Assembly (NCBI GenBank): GCA_041397305.1 | Contig: JAWKWX010000015.1 | Location: 8,873 to 72,872 of the forward strand | Reading direction: 5' to 3' | Source of the DNA: TMP-24 sp041397305 | Lineage (GTDB): Bacteria; Pseudomonadota; Alphaproteobacteria; Rhodobacterales; Rhodobacteraceae | Length of the DNA stretch: 64,000 nt | Shown here: in pieces, positions 18,040 to 26,328 of the stretch | Layout: each line of letters opens with the position of its first letter | Position numbering within the stretch: the first letter of the stretch is position 1 | Translations under genes and position numbers: made by a program | Notes under the pieces: model-generated | What the model was told of the DNA's origin: nothing | Databases searched by the model: none | The model's input: only the letters and a program-made list of their open reading frames with translations

Positions 18040-18810
18040 ATGATCCCTGATCCGGGGATCATGGCGGGTTGGCTGTCGCTCGGGCTGCTGATCGCCATCA
18101 CCTTCGCCGCCGCGCTGGCGCGCGGCTTTTCGGGGTTTGGCGCGGCGCTGATCTTCGTACCGCTTGCCAGCGCGATCCTCGGGCCCCGGATCGCGGTGCC
18201 GCTTCTCTTGGTGGCCGATGGCGTGATGACGGCGGGCATGGTCCCCGGCGCGGTCAGGACCGCCGACAGAAGCGCCGTCCTGACCATGGCGATGGGGGCG
18301 CTTGCCGGGGTTCCGGCCGGGGTCTGGCTGTTGGGCAACCTGCCCTCGCTGACCCTTCGCTGGGCAATCGTGGGCCTTGCCGGCCTGATGCTCGGGCTAT
18401 TGCTGTCCGGCTGGCGCTATCACGGCCAACCGCGGCGGGCACTGACGGTGCTGGTGGGCGCGCTGTCGGGCCTCTTCTCGGGTGCGGCGCAGATCGGCGG
18501 GCCACCGGTCGTTGCCTACTGGCTGGGCGGCCCTTCGCCTGCGGCGGCGGTCCGCGCCAACATAATCCTCTTCTTCGCGGTCACGACCGTCTTTTCGGCG
18601 GCGGGCTACATCTGGAACGGGCTGATCACCTGGCGGATCCTTGCGCTCGCCGCGATCATCGCGCCGGTCTATGGCCTTGGCGCCTGGGCGGGCAGCCGGA
18701 TGTTCGGACTGGCAAGCGAGCGGACTTTCCGCTGCATCTGCCTTGGCATGATCTTCATCGCGACGGTTGCCAGCCTGCCCGCGCTTGACGGCTGGCTGCG
18801 CGGCGGGTGA
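18040..18810 (+). CDS. TauE/SafE-family membrane permease
   Basis: A 256-residue protein (235-249 if a later start is used; MAGWLSLG at 18061 is plausible) with about eight hydrophobic segments. The duplicated TauE half-motifs are visible: GFSGFGAALIFVPLA near the N-terminus and GLFSGAAQIGGPPVVAYWL in the middle. Family members export sulfite, sulfoacetate or related anions; the substrate cannot be told here. It overlaps no neighbour and lies 68 bp before recJ. Confidence 0.82.
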   Translation: MIPDPGIMAGWLSLGLLIAITFAAALARGFSGFGAALIFVPLASAILGPRIAVPLLLVADGVMTAGMVPGAVRTADRSAVLTMAMGALAGVPAGVWLLGNLPSLTLRWAIVGLAGLMLGLLLSGWRYHGQPRRALTVLVGALSGLFSGAAQIGGPPVVAYWLGGPSPAAAVRANIILFFAVTTVFSAAGYIWNGLITWRILALAAIIAPVYGLGAWAGSRMFGLASERTFRCICLGMIFIATVASLPALDGWLRGG

Positions 18811-18878
18811 TGGCCCGGCGCTTGCCCGGCAAGAGGTTCGGCCTTGCATGAGCCCTCCCTTTGCGGCACCCCTGCACC

Positions 18879-20630
18879 ATGACGCAATCGCCCGCTTTCC
18901 TGAATGTCGAGACCTCCCTCACCGGCCGCCGCTGGGTCGGGCCGGATGCGGCCGCCGACCGGCTGGCCGAGGCGATGGTGCAGGAAACCCGCCTGCCCCT
19001 GCCCCTTGCCCGCATCCTCGTCGCGCGGGGTGTCGCGCCGGACGAGGCGGCGCGCTTTCTTGAGCCGCAATTGCGCGACCTGCTGCCCGATCCGCGCGGG
19101 CTGAAGGATATGGCGGCGGCGGCGGCGCGGTTCCTGACGGCGGTGAAGGGGCGCGAACGGATCGCGGTCTTTGCCGATTACGATGTGGACGGCGGATCGT
19201 CGGCCGCGCTCCTGCTCACCTGGCTCAGGCATTTCGGCCAGAAGGCCACGCTCTATGTCCCCGACCGGATCGACGAGGGCTATGGCCCGAACGTCCCGGC
19301 GATGGCGGCGCTGGCCGCGGCCCATGACCTGATCCTCTGCGTCGATTGCGGGACGCTGTCGCACGAGCCGGTCGCGGCGGCGAAAGCGGCCGATGTGGTG
19401 ATCCTCGACCATCACCTCGGGGCCGAGACACTGCCCGAGGCCCTGGCCGTGGTGAACCCGAACCGGCAGGACGAGGACGGGACGCTCGCCCATCTCTGCG
19501 CGGCTTCGGTCGTGTTCCTGATGCTGGTCGAGGCCAACCGGCTTCTGCGCGAGGACGGGCTGCAAGGCCCCGACCTGATGGCGATGCTCGACCTCGTGGC
19601 ACTGGCGACGGTAGCCGACGTGGCGCCCCTGACCGGGGTGAACCGCGCGCTTGTCCGGCAGGGGCTGAAGGTGCTCGCGCGGCGCGAGCGGGCGGGGCTC
19701 AGGGCGCTGGCCGATGTGGCGCGGGTGAACGAGATGCCGACGGCCTATCATCTGGGCTTCATCCTCGGCCCGCGGGTGAATGCCGGCGGCCGGATCGGCG
19801 CCGCCGATCTCGGCGCCCGTCTTCTGGCAACCGACGATCCGCGCGAGGCAGGCCTGCTGGCCGAACGGCTGGACCGGCTGAACACCGAGCGGCGCGAGAT
19901 CGAGAGCCGCGTGCGCGAGGAGGCGCTGGCCCAGGCCGAGGCGCGCGGGACCGACGGGCCGCTCGTCTGGGCGGCGGCAGAAGGCTGGCACCCGGGCGTC
20001 GTCGGCATCGTTGCCGCGCGGCTGAAGGAGGCGACGAACCGGCCCGCGGTGGTCATCGGCCTTGAGGGCGGGATCGGCAAGGGATCGGCCCGGTCGGTCG
20101 CGGGTGTCGATCTGGGCGCGGCGGTGCAAAGGGTGGCGGCAGAGGGTCTGCTGGTGAAGGGCGGCGGGCACCGGATGGCGGCGGGCCTGACGGTCGAGGC
20201 AGGCCGGATCGAGGCGGCGATGGAGCGGCTGGGCGAGCTGCTCGCCCGGCAGGGCGCGGGCGCGGGCGGCCCGCGCGACCTCAGGCTCGACGGTCTTCTG
20301 ATGCCGGGCGCCGCCACGCCCGCGCTGATCGAGGAGATCGAGAAGGCGGGCCCCTTCGGCCAGGGCGCCCCCGCCCCCCGCTTCGCCTTCGGGTCGGTCA
20401 CGGTGGCCTATCTCAAGCGCGTGGGCGAAAGCCACCTAAGGTTCGGGTTTTCCGATGGCACGGGCCCGGCGATCGAGGCGATCGCTTTCGGCGCGTTCGA
20501 CGGCCCGCTCGGCCCGGCGATCGAGAGCCACAACCGCCTGCCCCTGCACCTCGCGGGGCGGCTGGAACTGAACGTCTGGGGCGGCCGGGCGCGCGTGCAA
20601 CTGCGGCTGGAAGACGCGGCAAGACCCTGA
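18879..20630 (+). CDS. recJ: single-stranded-DNA-specific exonuclease RecJ
   Basis: A 583-residue 5'-3' single-strand exonuclease of recombination and mismatch repair. DHH-family catalytic motifs: FADYDVDGGSSAALLL (DYDVDG at 100-105), CVDCGTLSHEP and LDHH (177-179). The DHHA1 domain carries GGGHRMAAGLTVE. The usual DxDGxT motif reads DVDGGSS here, a mild variation. I chose MTQSPAFLNVET at 18879; a TTG six codons upstream is also in frame. Confidence 0.93.
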   Translation: MTQSPAFLNVETSLTGRRWVGPDAAADRLAEAMVQETRLPLPLARILVARGVAPDEAARFLEPQLRDLLPDPRGLKDMAAAAARFLTAVKGRERIAVFADYDVDGGSSAALLLTWLRHFGQKATLYVPDRIDEGYGPNVPAMAALAAAHDLILCVDCGTLSHEPVAAAKAADVVILDHHLGAETLPEALAVVNPNRQDEDGTLAHLCAASVVFLMLVEANRLLREDGLQGPDLMAMLDLVALATVADVAPLTGVNRALVRQGLKVLARRERAGLRALADVARVNEMPTAYHLGFILGPRVNAGGRIGAADLGARLLATDDPREAGLLAERLDRLNTERREIESRVREEALAQAEARGTDGPLVWAAAEGWHPGVVGIVAARLKEATNRPAVVIGLEGGIGKGSARSVAGVDLGAAVQRVAAEGLLVKGGGHRMAAGLTVEAGRIEAAMERLGELLARQGAGAGGPRDLRLDGLLMPGAATPALIEEIEKAGPFGQGAPAPRFAFGSVTVAYLKRVGESHLRFGFSDGTGPAIEAIAFGAFDGPLGPAIESHNRLPLHLAGRLELNVWGGRARVQLRLEDAARP

Positions 20631-20766
20631 GGAACGGCACCTCGCGCCGGCCCGGATGACGCCCGAAAAATCTGCCCGAGCGCCGCAAATTGCCCCTTGC
20701 GCAGCTTCGCCGCCTGCCATAAACACCGCCCACGCCACGCGAGAGCAACTCGCTTGCACCAAGCGC

Positions 20767-20841
20767 GGCCCGTTCGTCTATCGGTTAGGACACCAGGTTT
20801 TCAACCTGGGAAGAGGGGTTCGACTCCCCTACGGGCTGCCA
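20767..20841 (+). tRNA. tRNA-Glu (UUC)
   Basis: A cloverleaf can be drawn by eye: acceptor GGCCCGT pairs with ACGGGCT, D-arm around GTCTATCGGTTAGGAC, anticodon stem CCAGG/CCTGG around TTTTCAA (anticodon TTC), T-arm GAGGGGTTCGACTCCCC, discriminator G and encoded CCA at 20839-20841. Encoded CCA is common in this group. The 170 bp that follow are AT-richer with no recognisable gene or repeat of the tRNA end. Confidence 0.95.
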
Positions 20842-21010
20842 AAGTCAACAACATATCATTGATTTCCAATGGATATTCCGCAGTCTATTCGCGGACATGC
20901 CTTGGTTGTGGCCATTTCTGACCGACAAAATATGCCCTGCCGGGTTGGCCACAAGTCCGCCGGTCATGAGTTGTGACGTCGCAGCACCGATACCAATACG
21001 CTGCAGCGCG

Positions 21011-21634
21011 CTAGCTAACTCCAACTTGACGGATAAGCTCAGCGGCTATCGGCCTTTGCAGGGCACGTGCCCGAGCCCATGGAGCGGTCAGCCATGCTTC
21101 CCATTCTGCCTCGTTCGCAAGAACTACAGGCATGGCCTTAGGATGAACTGCCGCCACAACCGCATTCGGTTCGCAAGTCAGGAACGCAAACAGGTCGTCA
21201 ACGGTCGCACCGTCCTTCATCTTGCGGATGCTGCGCCAGCCCGGGACATGGATTCCGGCGAAGAAGGACGGTCGCCCGTCTTTGAGTTCAAACCAGGCAT
21301 TCCCGCCCGGCACAGGTTCCGCGAAGCGGTCGAAGGGCACGAGGCATCTATTTTCAGGACCGAGCCACCGGCGCCAGTGAGGCGAAGCAGTGTTGCGGAC
21401 GTTCGTGACGCCCCGGTCTATGCCGTTCTTGCTGTGGAACTGTGGCGGGCTAGGAAGGCCCCAACGTGCCCGGGCCAGCACCATGCCATCGCCTTCCTGT
21501 CGAACAATCGCTGCGTCTCGGTCAGGGTAAATATCTGCGGGGCCGAGATTGCCGGTCCTGTCGCCCCATCGCCTATCCGGGAAGACCCGGCGCATGGCTT
21601 CCTTCGCGGTCGTTTGGTTATAGAGGTTGCACAC
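21011..21634 (-). CDS. SRAP-domain protein (SOS response-associated, abasic-site crosslinking)
   Basis: A 207-residue SRAP (YedK/HMCES) protein, which crosslinks to abasic sites in single-stranded DNA through Cys2. The frame opens with TTG-ATC-GTG-TGC; starting at the GTG (21634) gives M-C-N-L-Y-N, placing the catalytic Cys directly after the removed Met as the mechanism requires. Later family elements are visible: VTNVRNTASPHWRRWLG (Asn), CLVPFDRFAEPVPGG (Glu) and VHPKAMPVVL (His). It starts two bases after the zinc-ribbon gene stop. Confidence 0.88.
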   Translation of the reverse strand: MCNLYNQTTAKEAMRRVFPDRRWGDRTGNLGPADIYPDRDAAIVRQEGDGMVLARARWGLPSPPQFHSKNGIDRGVTNVRNTASPHWRRWLGPENRCLVPFDRFAEPVPGGNAWFELKDGRPSFFAGIHVPGWRSIRKMKDGATVDDLFAFLTCEPNAVVAAVHPKAMPVVLANEAEWEAWLTAPWARARALQRPIAAELIRQVGVS

Positions 21635-21636
21635 GA

Positions 21637-21897
21637 TCAAGCCCGCTCATCGCGCCATATCCACTTCACAACCTGCTTCACAAGGCGGCGCACGGTCAAT
21701 CCTGCAAGCTCTGGCGGAGCGGGCAAGCGCCAGCTCAAGTCCAGATATTCGGCTGTGCGGCATTGAGAGCAGGCAAAAGGGGCGCAAACCGCGCTGGCAT
21801 CGGGGCCGAGAACCTTGATTGGGTCGGTTGCCCAATAGCTGGCCTGGTGATGGCAGCCATAGCAGCGCACTGTCAGAATCTTTCCCCGAACAGCCAA
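21637..21897 (-). CDS. Small zinc-ribbon-like protein upstream of SRAP
   Basis: An 86-residue protein with two Cys pairs: VRCYGCHH near residues 11-16 and CAPFACSQC near 38-46, likely one zinc site. The rest is basic with a Trp-rich end (VVKWIWRDERA). It may bind single-stranded nucleic acid, as many short zinc ribbons do; no function is established. The two-base gap to the SRAP gene says they are co-transcribed. Confidence 0.65.
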   Translation of the reverse strand: MAVRGKILTVRCYGCHHQASYWATDPIKVLGPDASAVCAPFACSQCRTAEYLDLSWRLPAPPELAGLTVRRLVKQVVKWIWRDERA

Positions 21898-22019
21898 TGC
21901 CCGGAGGCGCGGATTGACCTCGCCCGAGACCTCCGCCAGGCCTGCGAGCCTCGCCCGTGACGGTATGGCAAGGGAAAGGTGGCCTTGTCCGGCGGGGTCC
22001 GGCGGGGGTCAGGCGGGGG

Positions 22020-22496
22020 TCAGGCGCTGGCCGCAGCGCCGCTTTCGGCCTTCTTCTGCCAGCGGCCGCTCTCCTCGCTCCAGTATTGCGCCTCGAGCCC
22101 TGCTGCGGTCAGCGTGCGCCACTGGCCGCGCGCGGCCTCTACCGCGGCGGGATCGTTGCCGTCGAAGAGGATCGCGGCGCGGTCGAGGGCGGCGACTTCG
22201 CCGGGCGTAATGTCGGCCCCGTCCATCGCCATCAGGAACCGCACGCCCTCTGGCAGGTCCGGGCCGACGGCGAGGAGGAGCGGCTGCAGCCCGTCATGCG
22301 GCCCGCCCGCGATCCCGTGCGGCAGGAAGCCCTCCTCAGGCCCGAGCCAGAGCTTCTGGTCGAGCCAGTCGGCGCGTGCCGCCTCCCTCAGGCGCACCGC
22401 CGCCCGCCATCCCTGTCGCGCTGCCCGCTCTGCCAGCATGGCGACCGCCGCCTCGGGCGCCGAACGGGTGAGGTGATAGAAGAAGACGGCACCCAT
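22020..22496 (-). CDS. holC: DNA polymerase III, chi subunit
   Basis: A 158-residue HolC, the clamp-loader accessory subunit that contacts SSB. MGAVFFYHLTRSAPEAAVAML, then DWLDQKLWLGPEEGFLPHG and AAILFDGNDPAAVEAAR are the typical family blocks. The C-terminal tail is Ala/Ser-rich. It starts 13 bp after the pepA stop, an arrangement common in proteobacteria (pepA-holC). Confidence 0.9.
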   Translation of the reverse strand: MGAVFFYHLTRSAPEAAVAMLAERAARQGWRAAVRLREAARADWLDQKLWLGPEEGFLPHGIAGGPHDGLQPLLLAVGPDLPEGVRFLMAMDGADITPGEVAALDRAAILFDGNDPAAVEAARGQWRTLTAAGLEAQYWSEESGRWQKKAESGAAASA

Positions 22497-22509
22497 CCGA
22501 TCCGGCCCG

Positions 22510-23982
22510 TCAGCCTTCGCAAAGGTCGGCGATCAGCCGGTTCAGCGTCATCACCCCCCAGCCCGAGGCGCATTTCGGCCCCACGAGCGGCTGTTCGGTC
22601 GCGGGCAGCGCGACGCCCGCGATGTCGATATGGCACCAGGGGGTTTCGTCCTTGACGAAGCGCTTGAGGAATTGCGCCGCCGTGATCGAGCCCGCCGGGC
22701 GGCCGACGGAATTGCGCATGTCGGCGATATGGCTTTTCAGAAGCGCGTCATAGGCGGGCGACAGGGGCAGACGCCAGGCGCCCTCGCCCTCGGCGGATGC
22801 CGCCTTCAGAAGCGCGGCGCACAGCTTGTCGTCGTTGGAAAAGACCCCGGCATTCTCGTGGCCGAGCGCCACGATGACCGCGCCGGTCAGCGTTGCGAGG
22901 TTGATCATGCCGGTGGGCTTGAAACGTTCCTGCGCATACCAGAGCACATCGGCCAGCACGAGCCGCCCTTCGGCGTCGGTGTTGATCACCTCGATCGTGT
23001 CGCCCTTCATGGATTTCACCACATCGCCCGGCCGCTGCGCGCGACCGTCGGGCATGTTCTCGACCAGGCCGACCAGACCCACCACGTTGCACCTGGCCTT
23101 GCGCAGGGCGAGCGCCCGCATGACCCCGGCGACCACGCCCGCGCCGCCCATGTCCATGGTCATTTCCTGCATGCCCTCCGCGGGCTTCAGCGAAATGCCG
23201 CCCGTGTCGAAGACCACGCCCTTGCCGACAAGCGCGAAGGGCGCCTCTTTCTTCTTGCCGCCCTTCCACTGCATCACGACGACCTTGGAGGGGCTTTCCG
23301 ACCCCTGCCCCACGCCCAGAAGCGCGCGCATGCCGAGCTTTTCCAGATCGGGCTCTTCGAGGATCTCGACATCGAGGCCCAGTTCCTGCATCGCGGCAAG
23401 GCGGGCGGCGAAATCGGTGGTTGTCAGCACGTTCGCAGGTTCATTCACCAGATCGCGGGTAAAGAGCACGCCCTCGGCCACCGCCGCCATCGGCCCGGCC
23501 TCGGCCGCCACCTTCTCGGGCTTGTCGGCGAGGATGCGGACGGCGCCCTTCGCCTCTGTCTCGCCGGTCTTGTAGAGGTTGAACTCGTAAGCCCGCAGCG
23601 CCAGACCGAGCGAGAGATCGGCGGTGCGCGCGTGCCCGCCCGCGACGACCGTCACGCCCTCGGCGCCCAGCGCCTTGCCGATCGCGGCGCCGGCCTTGCG
23701 GGCCTCGGCAACGCCTGCCTTGGCGGGCAGTTTCACCAGTTGCAGCGCCTCTGCCTTCAGCCCGGCGGGCCAGGCGAGGTCGATCGCATCGCCGGCCTTG
23801 GCCTTGGCCCAGGCCTTGCCCTCCATCGCGCGGCCGATGGCGCCCTTCGCGGCCTTGTCGATCCGCGCCGCGGCACCCGAAAGCTTGCCCTCGGCAGGCA
23901 GGAGGACCGCGACCCTGCCTCTGGCGGCAATCGCCTCGGAGGCATCGGTGGCATGGAAGGAAATGGCGACGGGCAGGGACAT
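22510..23982 (-). CDS. pepA: leucyl aminopeptidase (cytosol aminopeptidase)
   Basis: A 490-residue M17 aminopeptidase that removes N-terminal residues from peptides with two metal ions. Catalytic elements: VGKGVVFDTGGISLKP (Lys and Asp), the MDMGGAGVVAGVM segment and the signature NTDAEGRLVLADVL. The N-terminal substrate-binding lobe covers about 1-170. In some bacteria PepA also binds DNA; nothing here speaks to that. It is divergent from lptF, with 127 bp between the starts for both promoters. Confidence 0.95.
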   Translation of the reverse strand: MSLPVAISFHATDASEAIAARGRVAVLLPAEGKLSGAAARIDKAAKGAIGRAMEGKAWAKAKAGDAIDLAWPAGLKAEALQLVKLPAKAGVAEARKAGAAIGKALGAEGVTVVAGGHARTADLSLGLALRAYEFNLYKTGETEAKGAVRILADKPEKVAAEAGPMAAVAEGVLFTRDLVNEPANVLTTTDFAARLAAMQELGLDVEILEEPDLEKLGMRALLGVGQGSESPSKVVVMQWKGGKKKEAPFALVGKGVVFDTGGISLKPAEGMQEMTMDMGGAGVVAGVMRALALRKARCNVVGLVGLVENMPDGRAQRPGDVVKSMKGDTIEVINTDAEGRLVLADVLWYAQERFKPTGMINLATLTGAVIVALGHENAGVFSNDDKLCAALLKAASAEGEGAWRLPLSPAYDALLKSHIADMRNSVGRPAGSITAAQFLKRFVKDETPWCHIDIAGVALPATEQPLVGPKCASGWGVMTLNRLIADLCEG

Positions 23983-24109
23983 CCGATCTCTCCGCTTTCG
24001 GGGGGGTGGCCGGACCCTAGCGAAGCCCCGCCGCTTTGGCCAGATAGGAGTTTTCCCGGCCCCGCCTTTGCGCTAGGCAGGGCAAAACCAAACACGGGGA
24101 GCCGACACC

Positions 24110-25240
24110 TTGATCTCTCGATTCGACAGATATTTGCTGTCGCAGTTGATGATGTTCTTCGGCTTCTTCGCGCTTGTGCTTGTGTCGGTCTACTGGGTCA
24201 ACCGCGCGGTGAGGCTTTTTGACCAGCTGATCTCGGACAATCAGTCGGTCTGGGTTTTCCTTGAGCTTTCAGCGCTTTCCCTGCCGAACGTGATCCGGCT
24301 GATGCTGCCGGTCGCGGCCTTTGTCGCCACGATCTATGCCACGAACCGGCTGTCGAGCGAAAGCGAGCTGGTGGTGATGCAGGCCACGGGTTTTTCGCCC
24401 CGCCGCCTGGCGCGGCCGGTGATCTATTTCGGCCTCATCGTGGCACTCATGCTTTCGGTCCTCAGCCATTTTCTTGTGCCGATGTCGCGGGCGCGCCTGA
24501 ACGAGCGCAATCTGGAAGTGTCGCAGAACGTCAGTTCGAAATTCCTGTCCGAAGGGACGTTCGTCCATCCGGCCAGGGGGATCACGCTTTTCATCGGCCA
24601 TATCGAGCAGAGCGGCGAGTTGGGGGATTTCTTCCTGTCGGACCGCCGCGATCCGGCGGCCGAGGTGATCTATTCCTCCAAGCGCGCCTATCTCGCCCGC
24701 AGCGACAGCGGGCCGAAGCTGGTGCTGCTGGACGGACAGGCGCAGCGGCTGGATACGGCGACCGGGAAACTGTCGCTGACACGTTTCGAGAATTTCACCT
24801 ATGACATCACCAGCTTTCTCGCGCCCCGCGGCAGCCGGTCGCCCCTGATCGAGGAACTGCCGACGGCCCAGCTGCTGACCGCCGACGAGGCGGCGATGCG
24901 CGCGATCGGCGATACGGTCCTGCATGCGCGGTTCGAGGCCAATGACAGGATCGCCAAGCCCTTCCTGCCGCTGGCGCTCGCGCTCATCGCCTTTGCGGCG
25001 CTACAGGGGGGCAGCTATTCGCGGTTCGGCCTCTGGCGCCAGATCGGCCAGGCCTGCGGGCTGTTCCTTGTCCTTTTCCTGCTGTCGAACCTCGCGGACA
25101 AGGCGGCGGCGCGCCGCATGGATCTGCTTGGCCTGAGCTACCTCGTGCCCGTGCTCGGCATTGCGCTCGGCACGGCGATGCTGGCCTGGGCGGGGCGCAG
25201 CCGACGGCCCGCACCCGCCGGGGCGGAGGCGCCGGCATGA
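24110..25240 (+). CDS. lptF: LPS export ABC transporter permease LptF
   Basis: A 376-residue inner-membrane permease that works with LptG and LptB to extract LPS. Six hydrophobic segments flank a periplasmic beta-jellyroll (about 135-270). MISRFDRYLLSQLMMFFGFF and ATGFSPRRLARPV are characteristic. The start codon is TTG at 24110; CACGGGGAG is about 8 bases upstream. It overlaps lptG by 4 bases (ATGA). Confidence 0.93.
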   Translation: MISRFDRYLLSQLMMFFGFFALVLVSVYWVNRAVRLFDQLISDNQSVWVFLELSALSLPNVIRLMLPVAAFVATIYATNRLSSESELVVMQATGFSPRRLARPVIYFGLIVALMLSVLSHFLVPMSRARLNERNLEVSQNVSSKFLSEGTFVHPARGITLFIGHIEQSGELGDFFLSDRRDPAAEVIYSSKRAYLARSDSGPKLVLLDGQAQRLDTATGKLSLTRFENFTYDITSFLAPRGSRSPLIEELPTAQLLTADEAAMRAIGDTVLHARFEANDRIAKPFLPLALALIAFAALQGGSYSRFGLWRQIGQACGLFLVLFLLSNLADKAAARRMDLLGLSYLVPVLGIALGTAMLAWAGRSRRPAPAGAEAPA

Positions 25241-26328
25241 GGTTGTCATTCTATATCGCCCGGCGGTTCCTTGCGACCTTCGCGCTGGTCGGCGGCGGTT
25301 TCTTCGTGATCCTGTGGCTTCTCGATCTGGTGGATCAGATCCGGCGCTTCCCGGACAAGGGCCTGTCGGACCTCGTGGGGCTGGCGCTTCTGCACACGCC
25401 CGGCACCGTCTACCGCATCCTGCCGCTTCTGATGGTGATGACGGCGATTGCGCTGTTCCTGCGGCTGGCGCGTACCTCCGAACTGGTGGCGATCCGTGCC
25501 TCTGGCCGCTCGGCCCTGCGCACGCTTCTCGCGCCGGTCGGCGCGGCCTTCGCCATCGGCGTCTTTGCCGTGGCGCTCCTCAACCCGATCGTGGCGGCCA
25601 CCACCAAGCGCTACGAGCTTCTGACCGGTGGCCCGATCGTGTCGGCCGAAGCCGCGATCGACGGCGGCAGCGGCGGCCTGTGGCTTCGTCAGGCGGCGGC
25701 CGACGGCCAGTGGGTGATCCGTGCGGGCGGCGCGAGCGAGGACGACCGGGTGCTTTCGAACGTCAGTTTCCTTCTGTTCGGCGCCGACGGGCGGCCGAAG
25801 ACCCGCCTTCTCGCCGCCGAGGCGCAGCTCGAGGAGGGCCGCTGGATCGCCCGGGATGTCAAGGTCTGGGACCTCGCGGGCAGTGACAATCCCGAGGCCG
25901 CCGTGCGCCATCAGGCGGAACTGGCGATCAAGTCGGACCTGACCCTTGATCAGATCCGCGATTCCGTCGGCGCGCCCGAGACGGTCTCGGTCTGGGACCT
26001 GCCCGGCTTCATCGCCCGCCTCGATGCCGCAGGCTTTTCTTCGCGCCGCCATACCGTGGCCTTGCAGGGCGAGCTGACGCTGCCGCTTCTGCTCGCCGCC
26101 ATGGTGCTGGTGGGCGCGGGCTTCACCATGCGCCATGCGCGGTTCGGCCAGTCCGGCCTGATGGTCCTCATGGCGCTCGTTTCGGGCATCGCGATCTTCT
26201 TCGTGCGCAATTTCGCGCAAGTCCTCGGCGAAAGCGGCCAGCTCCCCGTCCTTCTCGCCGCCTGGACGCCGCCGCTGGCCGCGCTCCTCCTTTCACTCAG
26301 CCTGCTTCTGCATCTGGAGGATGGCTGA
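25237..26328 (+). CDS. lptG: LPS export ABC transporter permease LptG
   Basis: A 363-residue partner of LptF with the same fold: MRLSFYIARRFLATFALVGG, the ELVAIRASGRSALRTL coupling helix that meets LptB, and paired C-terminal helices. Overlaps lptF by ATGA and lptD by one base (TGATG), so the three LPS-transport genes are translationally coupled. The LptB, A and C genes are not in the window. Confidence 0.93.
   Translation: MRLSFYIARRFLATFALVGGGFFVILWLLDLVDQIRRFPDKGLSDLVGLALLHTPGTVYRILPLLMVMTAIALFLRLARTSELVAIRASGRSALRTLLAPVGAAFAIGVFAVALLNPIVAATTKRYELLTGGPIVSAEAAIDGGSGGLWLRQAAADGQWVIRAGGASEDDRVLSNVSFLLFGADGRPKTRLLAAEAQLEEGRWIARDVKVWDLAGSDNPEAAVRHQAELAIKSDLTLDQIRDSVGAPETVSVWDLPGFIARLDAAGFSSRRHTVALQGELTLPLLLAAMVLVGAGFTMRHARFGQSGLMVLMALVSGIAIFFVRNFAQVLGESGQLPVLLAAWTPPLAALLLSLSLLLHLEDG

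Noticed and set aside
20767..21010. Island insertion at tRNA-Glu
   Set aside because: No second copy of the tRNA-Glu 3' end and no integrase were found; SRAP, holC and pepA that follow are normal genes.
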